Shown in pieces: positions 47,814 through 54,558 of a stretch of 56,224 nucleotides of DNA (the stretch's first letter is position 1; every line of letters starts with the position of its first letter). Source of the DNA: a virus; IMG/VR virus record IMGVR_UViG_3300025131_000046, positions 1 to 56,224 of that record; one strand, written 5' to 3'. The notes beneath the pieces are model-generated. The model was not told the origin of the DNA. It made no database searches and worked only from the letters and a program-made list of their open reading frames with translations. A program made the translations under genes and the position numbers.

Positions 47814-48266
47814 TTACTCCTCATTTAATGTGTGTCGGCACTTTGGATAATTTGTACATCCCCAAAACGTACCAAACTTTCCCTCTACTCGTCGCATGAT
47901 TGCACTGCATGATGGGCATGTGTGTCCGGGAAAAAGCATTGCAAAGTCTCTTAATCTCTTACCTAGATTCTTTTTCCATGTTTTGATCCTGTTGACCCTA
48001 CCACAACCACACACTCTCAATATGGTTCCTTGTTCTGTTCTGGTGAAAAGCATCACCCTAACAGCGTCAGCACCACACTCCCTACTTTCGTCTGTACCGG
48101 CATCAATTCCAGTAAAAACACGTAGGGACAATTGATGTCCTTTTACATCAACTCTCTTGGCAAAGACAATCTCGTACGTCCGCTCTACCTCTATCTGCGT
48201 AAACCCTTTGGGTTCCAAAAAGAACGTCATCTCAGCTAGTGTAATATTGTGGAATTGGTTATTCAT
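47814..48266 (-). CDS. Topoisomerase-type zinc finger protein (150 aa)
   Basis: The C-terminal ~40 residues CPSCSAIMRRVEGKFGTFWGCTNYPKCRHT are a classical topoisomerase I C4 zinc finger (C-P-x-C-x12-G-x-F-x-x-C-x-x-Y/F-P-x-C). The N-terminal ~100 residues form an unknown domain with VKGHQLSLRVFTGID and a CGCG turn. Likely binds single-stranded DNA. Two bases before the 47-residue gene. Confidence 0.72.
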   Translation of the reverse strand: MNNQFHNITLAEMTFFLEPKGFTQIEVERTYEIVFAKRVDVKGHQLSLRVFTGIDAGTDESRECGADAVRVMLFTRTEQGTILRVCGCGRVNRIKTWKKNLGKRLRDFAMLFPGHTCPSCSAIMRRVEGKFGTFWGCTNYPKCRHTLNEE

Positions 48267-48521
48267 TCAGTTTTGCTCTGCTTTTAAGGTTATTGCCAGA
48301 TGCATCAGCTTAGCTTGTAGTTCCATCATTCTTTTGTCTGATCCTTCTGGGAGGCAATGAGTTATTTCTGCTGCTAACGCTGATAACACTTCCGGCCCTA
48401 GATACTTGGTTAACAAAGCTACAACAGTGAAGTCAATTGAATAAAGAAACGCTATATCTTCAGGTGGTGACTTTAGTATAGCTACCTCAATTAGCCGCCT
48501 CTTGTGTTCCCAATCAATCAT
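48267..48521 (-). CDS. Hypothetical helical protein (84 aa)
   Basis: MIDWEHKRRLIEVAILKSPP then LYSIDFTVVALLTKYLGPEVLSALAAEI and a final helix (MMELQAKLMHLAITLKAEQ). Soluble helical bundle. Overlaps the upstream gene by 8 bases and ends where the zinc finger gene starts. No family recognised. Confidence 0.68.
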   Translation of the reverse strand: MIDWEHKRRLIEVAILKSPPEDIAFLYSIDFTVVALLTKYLGPEVLSALAAEITHCLPEGSDKRMMELQAKLMHLAITLKAEQN

Positions 48522-48723
48522 TCTTATTCCTTTCTTGTTCTGTAATCCTGTCTAGGGTTGTCATGCATTCTCGAATTGTCTGAATCAAGGTTGGCACCCG
48601 AGCATGCCAAGTAACCGTGTTGCTTTTGTTCTGGTTGTCTAACTGCACAAGTTCGTCATACGCTTCATACAGCCTGCCCCTGGCTTGAAGCAGCCTACGC
48701 ACCCTAGTTTCGTTTACCACCAC
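48514..48723 (-). CDS. Hypothetical helical protein (69 aa)
   Basis: GTG start chosen (VVVNETRVRRLLQARGRLYE) since GGAG lies 7 bases before it; an upstream in-frame ATG has no ribosome site and sits close to the promoter start point. Two long helices (ETRVRRLLQARGRLYEAYDE; VPTLIQTIRECMTTLDRI). First gene after the leftward consensus promoter. Confidence 0.65.
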   Translation of the reverse strand: MVVNETRVRRLLQARGRLYEAYDELVQLDNQNKSNTVTWHARVPTLIQTIRECMTTLDRITEQERNKND

Positions 48724-48761
48724 TATTTTTCTCCAGGAAGAAACCCATATCATTTTGTCCC

Positions 48762-48789
48762 ATTATACTAGCCTACATAAACTTGTCAA
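48762..48789 (-). promoter_or_regulatory. Consensus leftward sigma70 promoter
   Basis: On the minus strand TTGACA and TATAAT, both perfect consensus hexamers, with a 16-base spacer. Drives the small-gene operon down to the GGCT-like gene. Divergent from the next rightward promoter 40 bases away, forming an early control region. Confidence 0.85.
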
Positions 48790-48829
48790 CCCTAGAATCT
48801 AGAAAATATCCAGAATCTTGTATTATCTC

Positions 48830-48857
48830 TTGACAGACCCACTATAGCTGGTATGAT
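48830..48857 (+). promoter_or_regulatory. Rightward sigma70 promoter
   Basis: TTGACA followed after 16 bases by TATGAT. Transcription would begin near 48864, about 55 bases before the Lys-rich protein start. Confidence 0.75.
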
Positions 48858-48918
48858 TATACCTGTAGATGCACAAAACATCGTGCTCGTAACTTTTTTA
48901 GTACAGGAGAGTAGACAG

Positions 48919-49152
48919 ATGGCGAAGAAAAAGAAGGCTGCAAAGAAAACCGCAAAGAGCAGGACTACTACAAAGCTTCAGCATGCTCAGTATCGTCAAG
49001 GCTACCTTGATGATGTAGTAAAGCCATTCCTAACAAAAGAAGCTGTCTCATGGAGTGACCTTGTTCGTATTGGCGTAGCATCTGTAATTAAGAAAGGTAA
49101 GATTACTGTTACAGACCGCAAGCTGAGCACAGAGATTCGGGATTATACATAG
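48919..49152 (+). CDS. Small Lys-rich DNA-binding-like protein (77 aa)
   Basis: Start by AGGAG 9 bases upstream, reading MAKKKKAAKKTAKSRTTTKL; a longer frame overlaps the promoter leader. The basic tail is followed by a compact helical domain (DDVVKPFLTKEAVSWSDLVRIGVASVIKKG). Sole rightward gene from the strong promoter before the repeat-rich region, so a histone-like or early regulatory role is reasonable. Confidence 0.65.
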   Translation: MAKKKKAAKKTAKSRTTTKLQHAQYRQGYLDDVVKPFLTKEAVSWSDLVRIGVASVIKKGKITVTDRKLSTEIRDYT

Positions 49153-49202
49153 TCAAGTCAACCCTCCGTGCAATTTGGGTATTAACCTCGGCAAGATCGT
49201 TC

Positions 49203-49425
49203 AATCGATTTTGTCGGGGTTTCTTTATGGGTAGAAACCCCGGTAGATTTTGTTATCTGCTGGGGTTTCTTTACGTACCTGCCCCAATCGATTTTGTCGG
49301 GGGTATGTTCAATCGATTTTGTCGAGGATCACCAATCGATTTTCTTGGGGATGCAATCGATTTTGTCGGGGGTATTACCAATCGATTTTGTCGGGGGTAT
49401 TACCAATCGATTTTGTCGGGGGCCT
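49203..49425 (+). repeat. Cluster 1 of AATCGATTTT motifs (seven copies)
   Basis: AATCGATTTTGTCGGGGG or close variants begin at 49203, 49286, 49311, 49334, 49355, 49380 and 49405; the last five intervals are 21-25 bases. Each has ATCGAT, a T-run and a G-run (4-5 G). No gene is here. The regular helical-turn spacing suggests binding sites of a phage protein, or an origin. A hairpin set overlaps the first copies. Confidence 0.8.
49216..49270 (+). promoter_or_regulatory. Alternative hairpins (attenuator-like)
   Basis: GGGGTTTCT occurs at 49216-49224 and 49262-49270, and its complement AGAAACCCC lies between at 49233-49241. The middle segment can pair with either copy, so two mutually exclusive stems are possible, downstream of the Lys-rich protein gene. 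Terminator or anti-terminator behaviour is possible; no clean U-run follows. Confidence 0.45.
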
Positions 49426-49471
49426 TAGTAAACAATATTCACCCCTCTTAATGCTATACGTACACTAGCCT

Positions 49472-49506
49472 CTATATAAGACCTTAGTATACAATGTTCA
49501 GTAGGT
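49472..49506 (+). repeat. 35-bp promoter-like block, copy 1
   Basis: Sequence starting CTATATAAGACCTTAGTATA is repeated exactly at 52849-52883. A related version (TCTATATAAG preceded by GTACACTA) stands near 56150-56180. Located downstream of the motif clusters in two cases. The TACAAT within could be a -10 element. Confidence 0.75.
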
Positions 49507-49536
49507 ATACCCTATATGGTATATTGTATCATCGGT

Positions 49537-49647
49537 GGTCAAAATCTGACATTGGTCAATTCTTGATCACTTGTTATAAGTCTATGTAGCATAACAAGTT
49601 ACGTCTACAAAACAGCATATTCTCGCTTTGGTGGTCAATCCTTGACC
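49537..49647. promoter_or_regulatory. Palindromic GGTCAA(N3)TTGACC operators (three copies)
   Basis: GGTCAAAATCTGACA at 49537 (weaker), GGTCAATTCTTGATC at 49554 and GGTCAATCCTTGACC at 49633. The 15-bp dyad half-site GGTCAA is spaced by three bases. Two more copies in the far-right noncoding region. Sits upstream of the overlapping small-gene operon starting at 49839, so it is a probable repressor or activator site. Confidence 0.65.
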
Positions 49648-49838
49648 GGACGATATATCATATCTTTCTGATTGTTGCATAATGCTACACATCATTGCAT
49701 AACGTAAACCGTTACTACATAACGACTTATAGCAATATCTAAAATTATATCCAGAATCCTAACTTTTGGCATGCAATTTGCTAATACTTTTGGTGACGTT
49801 GGTCGATATCCTTAACATTAGATTGGAGAATTGAGTCT

Positions 49839-49997
49839 ATGGAATATACCATTGAAGTTGAGACTGTACAAAATAGTCTAAATATGGATGTTGTAATATA
49901 TCTTGTACGTGGTGATGATATCACGTTTGCAGAAACAAGATATATAGACATTGCTCACATGATTGTTGACGCACTACAAACGAAGGATAAAGCATGA
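49839..49997 (+). CDS. Hypothetical protein (52 aa)
   Basis: MEYTIEVETVQNSLNMDVVI continues with strand-rich sequence (YLVRGDDITFAETRYI) and a helix (IAHMIVDALQT). GGAG precedes the ATG at some distance. The stop overlaps the next start as ATGA. First gene of the right-hand accessory operon and thus close to the operators. Function unknown. Confidence 0.65.
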   Translation: MEYTIEVETVQNSLNMDVVIYLVRGDDITFAETRYIDIAHMIVDALQTKDKA

Positions 49998-50512
49998 CAT
50001 ACAGAGTTGAAATTGAAAGCAGATTAAATCGACAACCGTGTAGGAGAGAAAATCCAATGAATGAAACGTACAACGGTATTGACTATGGTATGGGACGGAC
50101 AAACATCGATCAGACAACCGGTATCAGATATGGAGTCATCTCGCAACACGATTTGCCAGAATGGTTTTTCGATGATGTAGAGATGATCTATCCTGAACCA
50201 GAACACGTAGACGATTGCGACAACTATGGTACAGATGATTTTGATCACTGTTTTTGCAACGATTGTCTTGAACCGATTGGATGGCATTATGAGTCTGGTG
50301 GGGTTTGCTTAGCAGATTGTCTTGACTCTGATGCTTTCATCTTTGCATCAACACACACCACAACCGGAACGTACTGTTCGCCATGCGTCCCTGGTGCAGT
50401 CAGTGTAGGCACGGATGGCGATATCGTTTGTTACGGACTGCCGCCAGAATGGTACGATGGAAGCTACGTCAAGCAAAACCACATCTCTATCCCTATCGCA
50501 AAGGAAAGCTAA
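49994..50512 (+). CDS. Phage accessory protein with YGMGRTNID motif (172 aa)
   Basis: Two starts compete: 49994 (ATGA overlap, AAGGA before it) and 50057 (MNETYNGIDYGM with a strong AGGAG upstream). The domain GMGRTNIDQTTGIRYGVISQHDLPEWFFDDVEMIYPEPE is, from memory, common in large-phage accessory regions. A Cys-rich part (CDNYGTDDFDHCFCNDCLEP...) looks zinc-binding. The 50057 start would remove a leader of 21 residues. Role unknown. Confidence 0.72.
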   Translation: MTYRVEIESRLNRQPCRRENPMNETYNGIDYGMGRTNIDQTTGIRYGVISQHDLPEWFFDDVEMIYPEPEHVDDCDNYGTDDFDHCFCNDCLEPIGWHYESGGVCLADCLDSDAFIFASTHTTTGTYCSPCVPGAVSVGTDGDIVCYGLPPEWYDGSYVKQNHISIPIAKES

Positions 50513-50513
50513 C

Positions 50514-51293
50514 ATGTTGCTCATGCCTACCGAATACCAGAACATCATAGATAATGCTGGTATCTCGCCAGCATATCTATCAGACGATCATAGATACACG
50601 CTGGACGACGTACACAAGCTGATTGAGTATATGATCCAGACCGAACATGACGACGCAATAGAGGAGCTACAGGAGCTCCGTGTAGCGTTGATTGACAAGA
50701 CATTAACCAGCATGATGGAATCTCATGTTGAGTATGAGGAATCACATCAAGATGCTGGTGACAACTATGCTCATATGCCACAAGAGTCTGCAAACCATAT
50801 GTGTTCTACACGTTGTCAAGAATTGATTGACTATTGCGACGATTACATTTCTCGCTTTGACACTGCTGGCTATCGCCCAACAGACAAACGATTTGCATCT
50901 GATGTGTTGAGTGAACTGCTGGAAACATTTAATATGGTTGCTGGCAACAGATTTCTATCATCTGTTTCTGGTTTCGTCTTAGACTCGTACTGCGTCGGAG
51001 AAGTAGAAACTCAAATCGAGTTACAGACAATCGCACATGATTCTGGTATCGACAGAGACGTAGTGGAGTCAATCCTACGCAGTGATCCTAGTATCGGTAA
51101 TCAATTCTGTATCACCTATAGCAAACATGACACTGATTGCTTGCTAGCCTATCAATCATCTGACGTAGTCTGGTATGCAGTATCTGACGATGAACAGATA
51201 CGTGAAGCAATCACCAAAGTCTGTATTGATCGATGTGAACGTCAAGATAAGAATCGAAAGGATAAAATCAATGACACTGATCGTAACAATTGA
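50514..51293 (+). CDS. Hypothetical acidic protein (259 aa)
   Basis: Start by AAAGGAAAG 5 bases before ATG, one base after the preceding stop; a longer frame upstream lies in the previous gene. Contains helix-rich sequence (HKLIEYMIQTEHDDAIEELQELRVALIDKTLTSMMESHVEYEES), a Met/Cys/His patch (ANHMCSTRCQELIDYC) and VVWYAVSDDEQIREAIT. Strong net negative charge in the first half. No family recognised; possibly a DNA mimic, which is speculative. Confidence 0.65.
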   Translation: MLLMPTEYQNIIDNAGISPAYLSDDHRYTLDDVHKLIEYMIQTEHDDAIEELQELRVALIDKTLTSMMESHVEYEESHQDAGDNYAHMPQESANHMCSTRCQELIDYCDDYISRFDTAGYRPTDKRFASDVLSELLETFNMVAGNRFLSSVSGFVLDSYCVGEVETQIELQTIAHDSGIDRDVVESILRSDPSIGNQFCITYSKHDTDCLLAYQSSDVVWYAVSDDEQIREAITKVCIDRCERQDKNRKDKINDTDRNN

Positions 51294-51477
51294 GACCGAT
51301 GATTGTGCTCACATGGACAATCCATGTGATTGGGGCGGATTCATCGGTAGCGACCATGTTGCAGACGCAATCAGAGATGCAGTCAAGGAGTGTAGGGAAT
51401 CACCAGCAGAAGAAGTTATCGTACGTGGAACGTGTTCCTGGATTCTAGAAGACGAGTATGAGAGGACAGAATCATGA
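51271..51477 (+). CDS. Hypothetical protein (68 aa)
   Basis: MTLIVTIETDDCAHMDNPCD begins beta-strand, then helix (VADAIRDAVKECRESPAEE) and strand (VIVRGTCSWILED): a small ferredoxin-like alpha/beta fold. AAAGGA 8 bases upstream; overlaps the upstream gene by 23 bases. Ends overlapping the next start. Confidence 0.65.
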   Translation: MTLIVTIETDDCAHMDNPCDWGGFIGSDHVADAIRDAVKECRESPAEEVIVRGTCSWILEDEYERTES

Positions 51478-51578
51478 TCAGAATCGTGAGAGATGCTGTC
51501 GTCGGCACGCTGACTGGAACTATCGTTGTTGTTGCTGTCTGGTTCGCGTTGAACGTCGTTCGTACAATCCTCTATTAA
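51474..51578 (+). CDS. Small single-pass membrane protein (34 aa)
   Basis: MIRIVRDAVVGTLTGTIVVV, then AVWFALNVVRTILY: one hydrophobic helix with basic flanks. Starts in ATGA overlap with the preceding gene. Overlap and composition make it likely real. Confidence 0.55.
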   Translation: MIRIVRDAVVGTLTGTIVVVAVWFALNVVRTILY

Positions 51579-51587
51579 AGGTATCAA

Positions 51588-51701
51588 TTGACACAACAAG
51601 ACAAAGACAATGAGAAAGCTACTGTCGATGCTTTCACTATCCTATTTGTCATAGTGATTGCTGCTGAAGTTGTAGGATCAATGTTAACCATAGGAGACTA
51701 G
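51588..51701 (+). CDS. Small membrane protein with TTG start (37 aa)
   Basis: AAAGG lies 7 bases before TTG; frame reads TQQDKDNEKATVDAF then TILFVIVIAAEVVGSMLTIG, a single transmembrane helix. The next gene starts two bases after its stop. The non-ATG start lowers confidence. Confidence 0.5.
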   Translation: MTQQDKDNEKATVDAFTILFVIVIAAEVVGSMLTIGD

Positions 51702-51703
51702 TC

Positions 51704-51880
51704 ATGTTGAGTTTTGTACACGCTACAGATATTGCTGTTGATGAACTGATTCAATCAATCAAGGAAATCGATGACAGTGTAACACGATATGACATTGCAG
51801 AACGTGTTGCCGAATTGCTGGTGGAGCTAGACGGTACTGATCCTATCGATTTTATCCATCGTTGTGGAGTGAACGCATGA
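51704..51880 (+). CDS. Hypothetical protein (58 aa)
   Basis: AGGAGA is 7 bases upstream. MLSFVHATDIAVDELIQSIK then a DDSVTRYDIAERVAELLVELDG helix, ending FIHRCGVNA. Helical, acidic, soluble. Its stop overlaps the next ATG (ATGA). Function unknown. Confidence 0.65.
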   Translation: MLSFVHATDIAVDELIQSIKEIDDSVTRYDIAERVAELLVELDGTDPIDFIHRCGVNA

Positions 51881-52083
51881 GAATAGGACCAAAAATGAAA
51901 CTTGCAGCATGGTATGTTGCCAGAAATCCCAATTGTGCAATCTTACCTATTGCTCGCTTGGTAGGGCCACATAATAGCACGTTTTACGGATACCAGATTG
52001 TACATCGTGCAATCAATGCTGGTTTAATTCATGCTACGTATGCGTCTGGACGCTACACACTAACCGTACCAACAGATGAGTAA
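51877..52083 (+). CDS. Small HTH-like protein (68 aa)
   Basis: MRIGPKMKLAAWYVARNPNCAILPIARLVGPHNSTFYGYQIVHRAINAGLI looks like a winged helix: helix (AAWYVARNP), helix (IARLVG), recognition helix (GYQIVHRAINAGLI) and wing (YASGRYTLTVP). Such proteins act as transcription regulators or modifiers. ATGA overlap with the preceding gene supports the start. Confidence 0.65.
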   Translation: MRIGPKMKLAAWYVARNPNCAILPIARLVGPHNSTFYGYQIVHRAINAGLIHATYASGRYTLTVPTDE

Positions 52084-52387
52084 AAATATGATGACTCGAA
52101 AGCATTACAACCAGATTGCCGAAACGATTGCTGGCATGCCAAGGTCAGACCTAGACGATATCGCCAGAAACAAACTAGTAGCTAGGTTGTCTCTCATGCT
52201 GGCGTCTGACAATCCACGATTTGACTACGTCAAGTTTGCAACAGCATGCAAACCAGACGAACCACCAAAACGTCCGTCACACTGTACACGTAAACGTGTG
52301 AAACCATTCATGGATGATTGCGGATGCGAGTACTGCAATTGGCTGGACGATCACATCATGGAATCAATGGGAGCATCAGAACCGTGA
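52076..52387 (+). CDS. MTRKHYxxIAE-type phage protein (103 aa)
   Basis: Core MTRKHYNQIAETIAGMPRSDLDDIARNKLVARLSLMLASDNPRFDYVKFATAC is a motif known from many phage and plasmid proteins (R-K-H-Y...F-D...F-x-x-A). The second half has zinc-like CGCEYCNWLDDH. A start at 52091 (MTRKHY) fits the family better, though 52076 gives a plausible overlap. Function of the family is unknown. Confidence 0.72.
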   Translation: MSKNMMTRKHYNQIAETIAGMPRSDLDDIARNKLVARLSLMLASDNPRFDYVKFATACKPDEPPKRPSHCTRKRVKPFMDDCGCEYCNWLDDHIMESMGASEP

Positions 52388-52563
52388 AACATCTCCTACG
52401 TAGATTGATCATGTGGGCGTTGGATATCAAAGTTGTTGTGGCCAATCATCGCGTAGGCGGATGCGAGACTGAGTACGTGATCATCACAATGTGGAACGCT
52501 GAGATATACGCATCCCAAAGTTGGCGTCCAGGAACATTCAAAGGACCGAGAACCACAGACTGA
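52384..52563 (+). CDS. Hypothetical protein (59 aa)
   Basis: GTG start in GTGA overlap with the preceding stop. VKHLLRRLIMWALDIKVVVA and then strand-rich YVIITMWNAEIYASQSW. Short beta/alpha fold. A rho-independent terminator follows about 20 bases downstream, ending the operon. Confidence 0.6.
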   Translation: MKHLLRRLIMWALDIKVVVANHRVGGCETEYVIITMWNAEIYASQSWRPGTFKGPRTTD

Positions 52564-52583
52564 TTGTTAGCTAGGTCTCAATG

Positions 52584-52617
52584 CCCGCAGTGTCTAATCG
52601 ATGCTGCGGGTATTTTT
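52584..52617 (+). terminator. Rho-independent terminator of right accessory operon
   Basis: CCCGCAG/CTGCGGG 7-bp stem with a 13-base loop followed by TATTTTT. Confidence 0.85.
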
Positions 52618-52649
52618 ACGTACTTATCTCTATGTCTTATTAACCTATC

Positions 52650-52801
52650 AATCGATTTTACCGCGGTCGATTTTATTGAGGGTTAGCAATCGATTTTACT
52701 AAGGGTCTATATAAGCTATCAATCGATTTTGCTGGGGTCGATTTTACTAAGGGTTAGTGATCGATTTTATCGAGGGTCTTACTAATCGATTTTGCTGGGG
52801 G
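52650..52801 (+). repeat. Cluster 2 of AATCGATTTT motifs (seven copies)
   Basis: Copies begin at 52650, 52666, 52688, 52721, 52737, 52759 and 52784, spaced 16, 22, 33, 16, 22, 25. The core R-T-C-G-A-T-T-T-T is always followed after 3-4 bases by GGG or GGGG (GCTGGGG, ACTAAGGG, ATCGAGGG, ACCGCGG). Upstream is a terminator and downstream the promoter-like block. No gene in this stretch. Confidence 0.75.
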
Positions 52802-52848
52802 TCTTAATAAGACCTGAATGCCTCTTACTAAGAGGGTCTGACTAAGAC

Positions 52849-52883
52849 CTATATAAGACCTTAGTATACAATGTTCAGTAGGT
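52849..52883 (+). repeat. 35-bp promoter-like block, copy 2
   Basis: Exact copy of the block at 49472-49506, followed by GGTCTATATAAGG which repeats its own start. Lies 39 bases before the ATG of the membrane protein, a position suitable for a promoter. Confidence 0.7.
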
Positions 52884-52921
52884 CTATATAAGGTATTAGT
52901 CTTGCCTATTAGAACATCGTC

Positions 52922-53095
52922 ATGCTGTCGGTTGCAATCGTCGCAGTGTCGACCACAATCGTCATGCTGTGCGTCTGGACGACAGCTTATCGGCAACGAA
53001 TCAACAGACGCCTCAGATTCACGTCTAACGTGTTCAATTCTGGAATAGGTAGTTTACCACCAGAGAAGAACAACGGACGTTACAGACGATCCTAG
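52922..53095 (+). CDS. Small membrane protein with basic tail (57 aa)
   Basis: MLSVAIVAVSTTIVMLCVWT is one transmembrane helix, then RQRINRRLRFTSN and a polar tail ending NNGRYRRS. It is the sole gene between the repeat cluster and a convergent terminator. The ribosome site is weak, but topology and stop placement before the terminator support it. Confidence 0.5.
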   Translation: MLSVAIVAVSTTIVMLCVWTTAYRQRINRRLRFTSNVFNSGIGSLPPEKNNGRYRRS

Positions 53096-53197
53096 AACGT
53101 CTGAGGATAGGATCACATCTGTTCATGCTTTGAGCATGCCTATCGTTAATCGTTAACAATCTATATTAAATGATATATCATTGCATGGTATACAAAG

Positions 53198-53227
53198 AAA
53201 GCCGGTCACCATTTGGCGACCGGCTTT
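53198..53227. terminator. Bidirectional terminator
   Basis: AAAGCCGGTC/GACCGGCTTT 10-bp stem with a 10-base loop between converging genes; A/T runs on both flanks are short. Confidence 0.8.
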
Positions 53228-53245
53228 GGTTGTTGCTGTCGGCTG

Positions 53246-53518
53246 TCAGACTAGGCATCCGGTTTGTTCGTTCCACAGTCGCTGAAACGTCTCTGCGTCT
53301 ACTCGCTTACTATGATCGTCATCTATCCAATTAAGATGCTTCCCTGTAGTTTGGCCCCAACTGTTGTAACGAATAACTAACTCATTGCCTAGTACGCGAA
53401 ACGCTACTGGAGTCTGGTAGCTATACCAGACTGTAAGGTCACCGATATCAACACGCAACGTGTTGACTCCGTAGTTGTTTGACCGATAGTGTCCGTAACT
53501 TGAGATTGATGGTAACAT
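53246..53518 (-). CDS. Conserved phage accessory protein (90 aa)
   Basis: YGHYRSNNYGVNTLRVDIGDLTVWYSYQTPVAFRVLGNELVIRYNSWGQTTGKHLNWID is a single beta-rich domain (about residues 8-67) found, as I recall, in many phage and plasmid accessory regions, always with Y-S-Y-x-T-x-V-A-F and G-K-H-L-N. Function not established. Last gene of the leftward set; followed by the bidirectional terminator. Confidence 0.75.
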   Translation of the reverse strand: MLPSISSYGHYRSNNYGVNTLRVDIGDLTVWYSYQTPVAFRVLGNELVIRYNSWGQTTGKHLNWIDDDHSKRVDAETFQRLWNEQTGCLV

Positions 53519-53523
53519 GTTTA

Positions 53524-53937
53524 CTACTCACTTTCATCAATTAGGTTAGGTGTTTCTTCTAACTCATAAGCTAACATTGACAACTCATCTTGATTGTCAG
53601 CACACCACTGTGCGATAGCTTCCGGGAATAGGTCCGCATTCTCTGACTCCCTGCCCGTACGTTCCTGATACTCGTACGACTCTCCACAAGCCGATAGGAA
53701 CGACAGCAGAGACTCCAGTCCCTCTTGTAAGCTTCCGCCTTGGCAACCTGATTGCAAGTCATCTCCGATGTACTCTAAGCCGTCTGGAGACACGAAGCAA
53801 TCAATGTAAAACTTGTAGCGTGTTCGTCCGTTGTTTCCAGGATAGTCAGCATAGGTGATCGATACCATAGCGTGATCACCAACGCGAACGGCGGGAAACA
53901 ATCGAGACGAGATGCAAATGGGGTTTGTAAGTTTCAT
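53524..53937 (-). CDS. Hypothetical phage protein (137 aa)
   Basis: Beta-rich N-terminal half (ISSRLFPAVRVGDHAMVSITY, RYKFYIDCFVSPDGLEYIGD) with DLQSGCQGGSLQEGLESLLSFLSACGESYEY in the middle, a motif I associate with phage and plasmid accessory genes. The C-terminal acidic region ends LIDESE. Possibly functions with the 90-residue neighbour five bases downstream. Confidence 0.72.
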   Translation of the reverse strand: MKLTNPICISSRLFPAVRVGDHAMVSITYADYPGNNGRTRYKFYIDCFVSPDGLEYIGDDLQSGCQGGSLQEGLESLLSFLSACGESYEYQERTGRESENADLFPEAIAQWCADNQDELSMLAYELEETPNLIDESE

Positions 53938-53951
53938 GGTTCAATCTCCCC

Positions 53952-54296
53952 TCAGAGGTTACGAATTGCTCTGGTTAACCGGTCACCAATTGCTTCACAT
54001 ATATCGTCAATATCATGAGCATCAATGTTATCTAGTCTCTGTTCTAAGTCATCAATAGAAGCTTCTCTCTTATACATACTTGAATCAAGTGTGTCTATAC
54101 TTGAATCTAATGTGTCTATGTTGTCTTGCATATCTTCGATAGCTTGTTGTTGTTTGTTCACTACCTCTGTTAAGTCACTCAATAGATTCTCAAACGTGCC
54201 TACAGTTTGCATTACAACATGCGTATCAGTTAATCCTAGCTTACGCAGAATGTACGATTTGACAGTAGCTTTAATCTTAACAATACTGAGTTTCAT
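53952..54296 (-). CDS. Coiled-coil protein (114 aa)
   Basis: Residues 40-95 form a long heptad coiled coil (LTEVVNKQQQAIEDMQDNID, then TLDSSIDTLDSSMYKREASI). Tandem DTLDSS repeats are present. The start MKLSIVKIK resembles that of its neighbour (MKLTNP). Probably oligomeric; role unknown. Confidence 0.65.
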   Translation of the reverse strand: MKLSIVKIKATVKSYILRKLGLTDTHVVMQTVGTFENLLSDLTEVVNKQQQAIEDMQDNIDTLDSSIDTLDSSMYKREASIDDLEQRLDNIDAHDIDDICEAIGDRLTRAIRNL

Positions 54297-54300
54297 GGTT

Positions 54301-54555
54301 CTAATCCTCTATATAAGGGTATGGTTCAACATCATAATCAAAGTCTGCTGTTGTCGTACTGTGCAATCGTTCACATCGTCTATCAATAGCCTCAATCTTC
54401 CGTTTCGCTCCCAATACTAGGTGAGTTTCGTACCCTGAATTCCATGCACGTAGTCCCCCTACGATGTTAAGGTAATCTGATTCAATACTTTCGATTGCTT
54501 CGTCACAATCATCACATGTGAGTAGTGAACGCAATCGCACATCGGTGTGTTTCAT
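54301..54555 (-). CDS. Hypothetical protein (84 aa)
   Basis: Reads MKHTDVRLRSLLTCDDCDEA with a CDDCD site and later CERLHS; a metal site is possible. Acidic C-terminus (DFDYDVEPYPYIED). The gene is 4 bases from the coiled-coil gene and 3 from its upstream neighbour. No family recognised. Confidence 0.65.
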   Translation of the reverse strand: MKHTDVRLRSLLTCDDCDEAIESIESDYLNIVGGLRAWNSGYETHLVLGAKRKIEAIDRRCERLHSTTTADFDYDVEPYPYIED

Positions 54556-54558
54556 AGC

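Noticed and set aside
49227-49468. Rightward frames over motif cluster 1 with repeated FCRG peptides
   Set aside because: Repeated peptide is a by-product of the AATCGATTTTGTCGGGG repeats; no start signal, not a gene.
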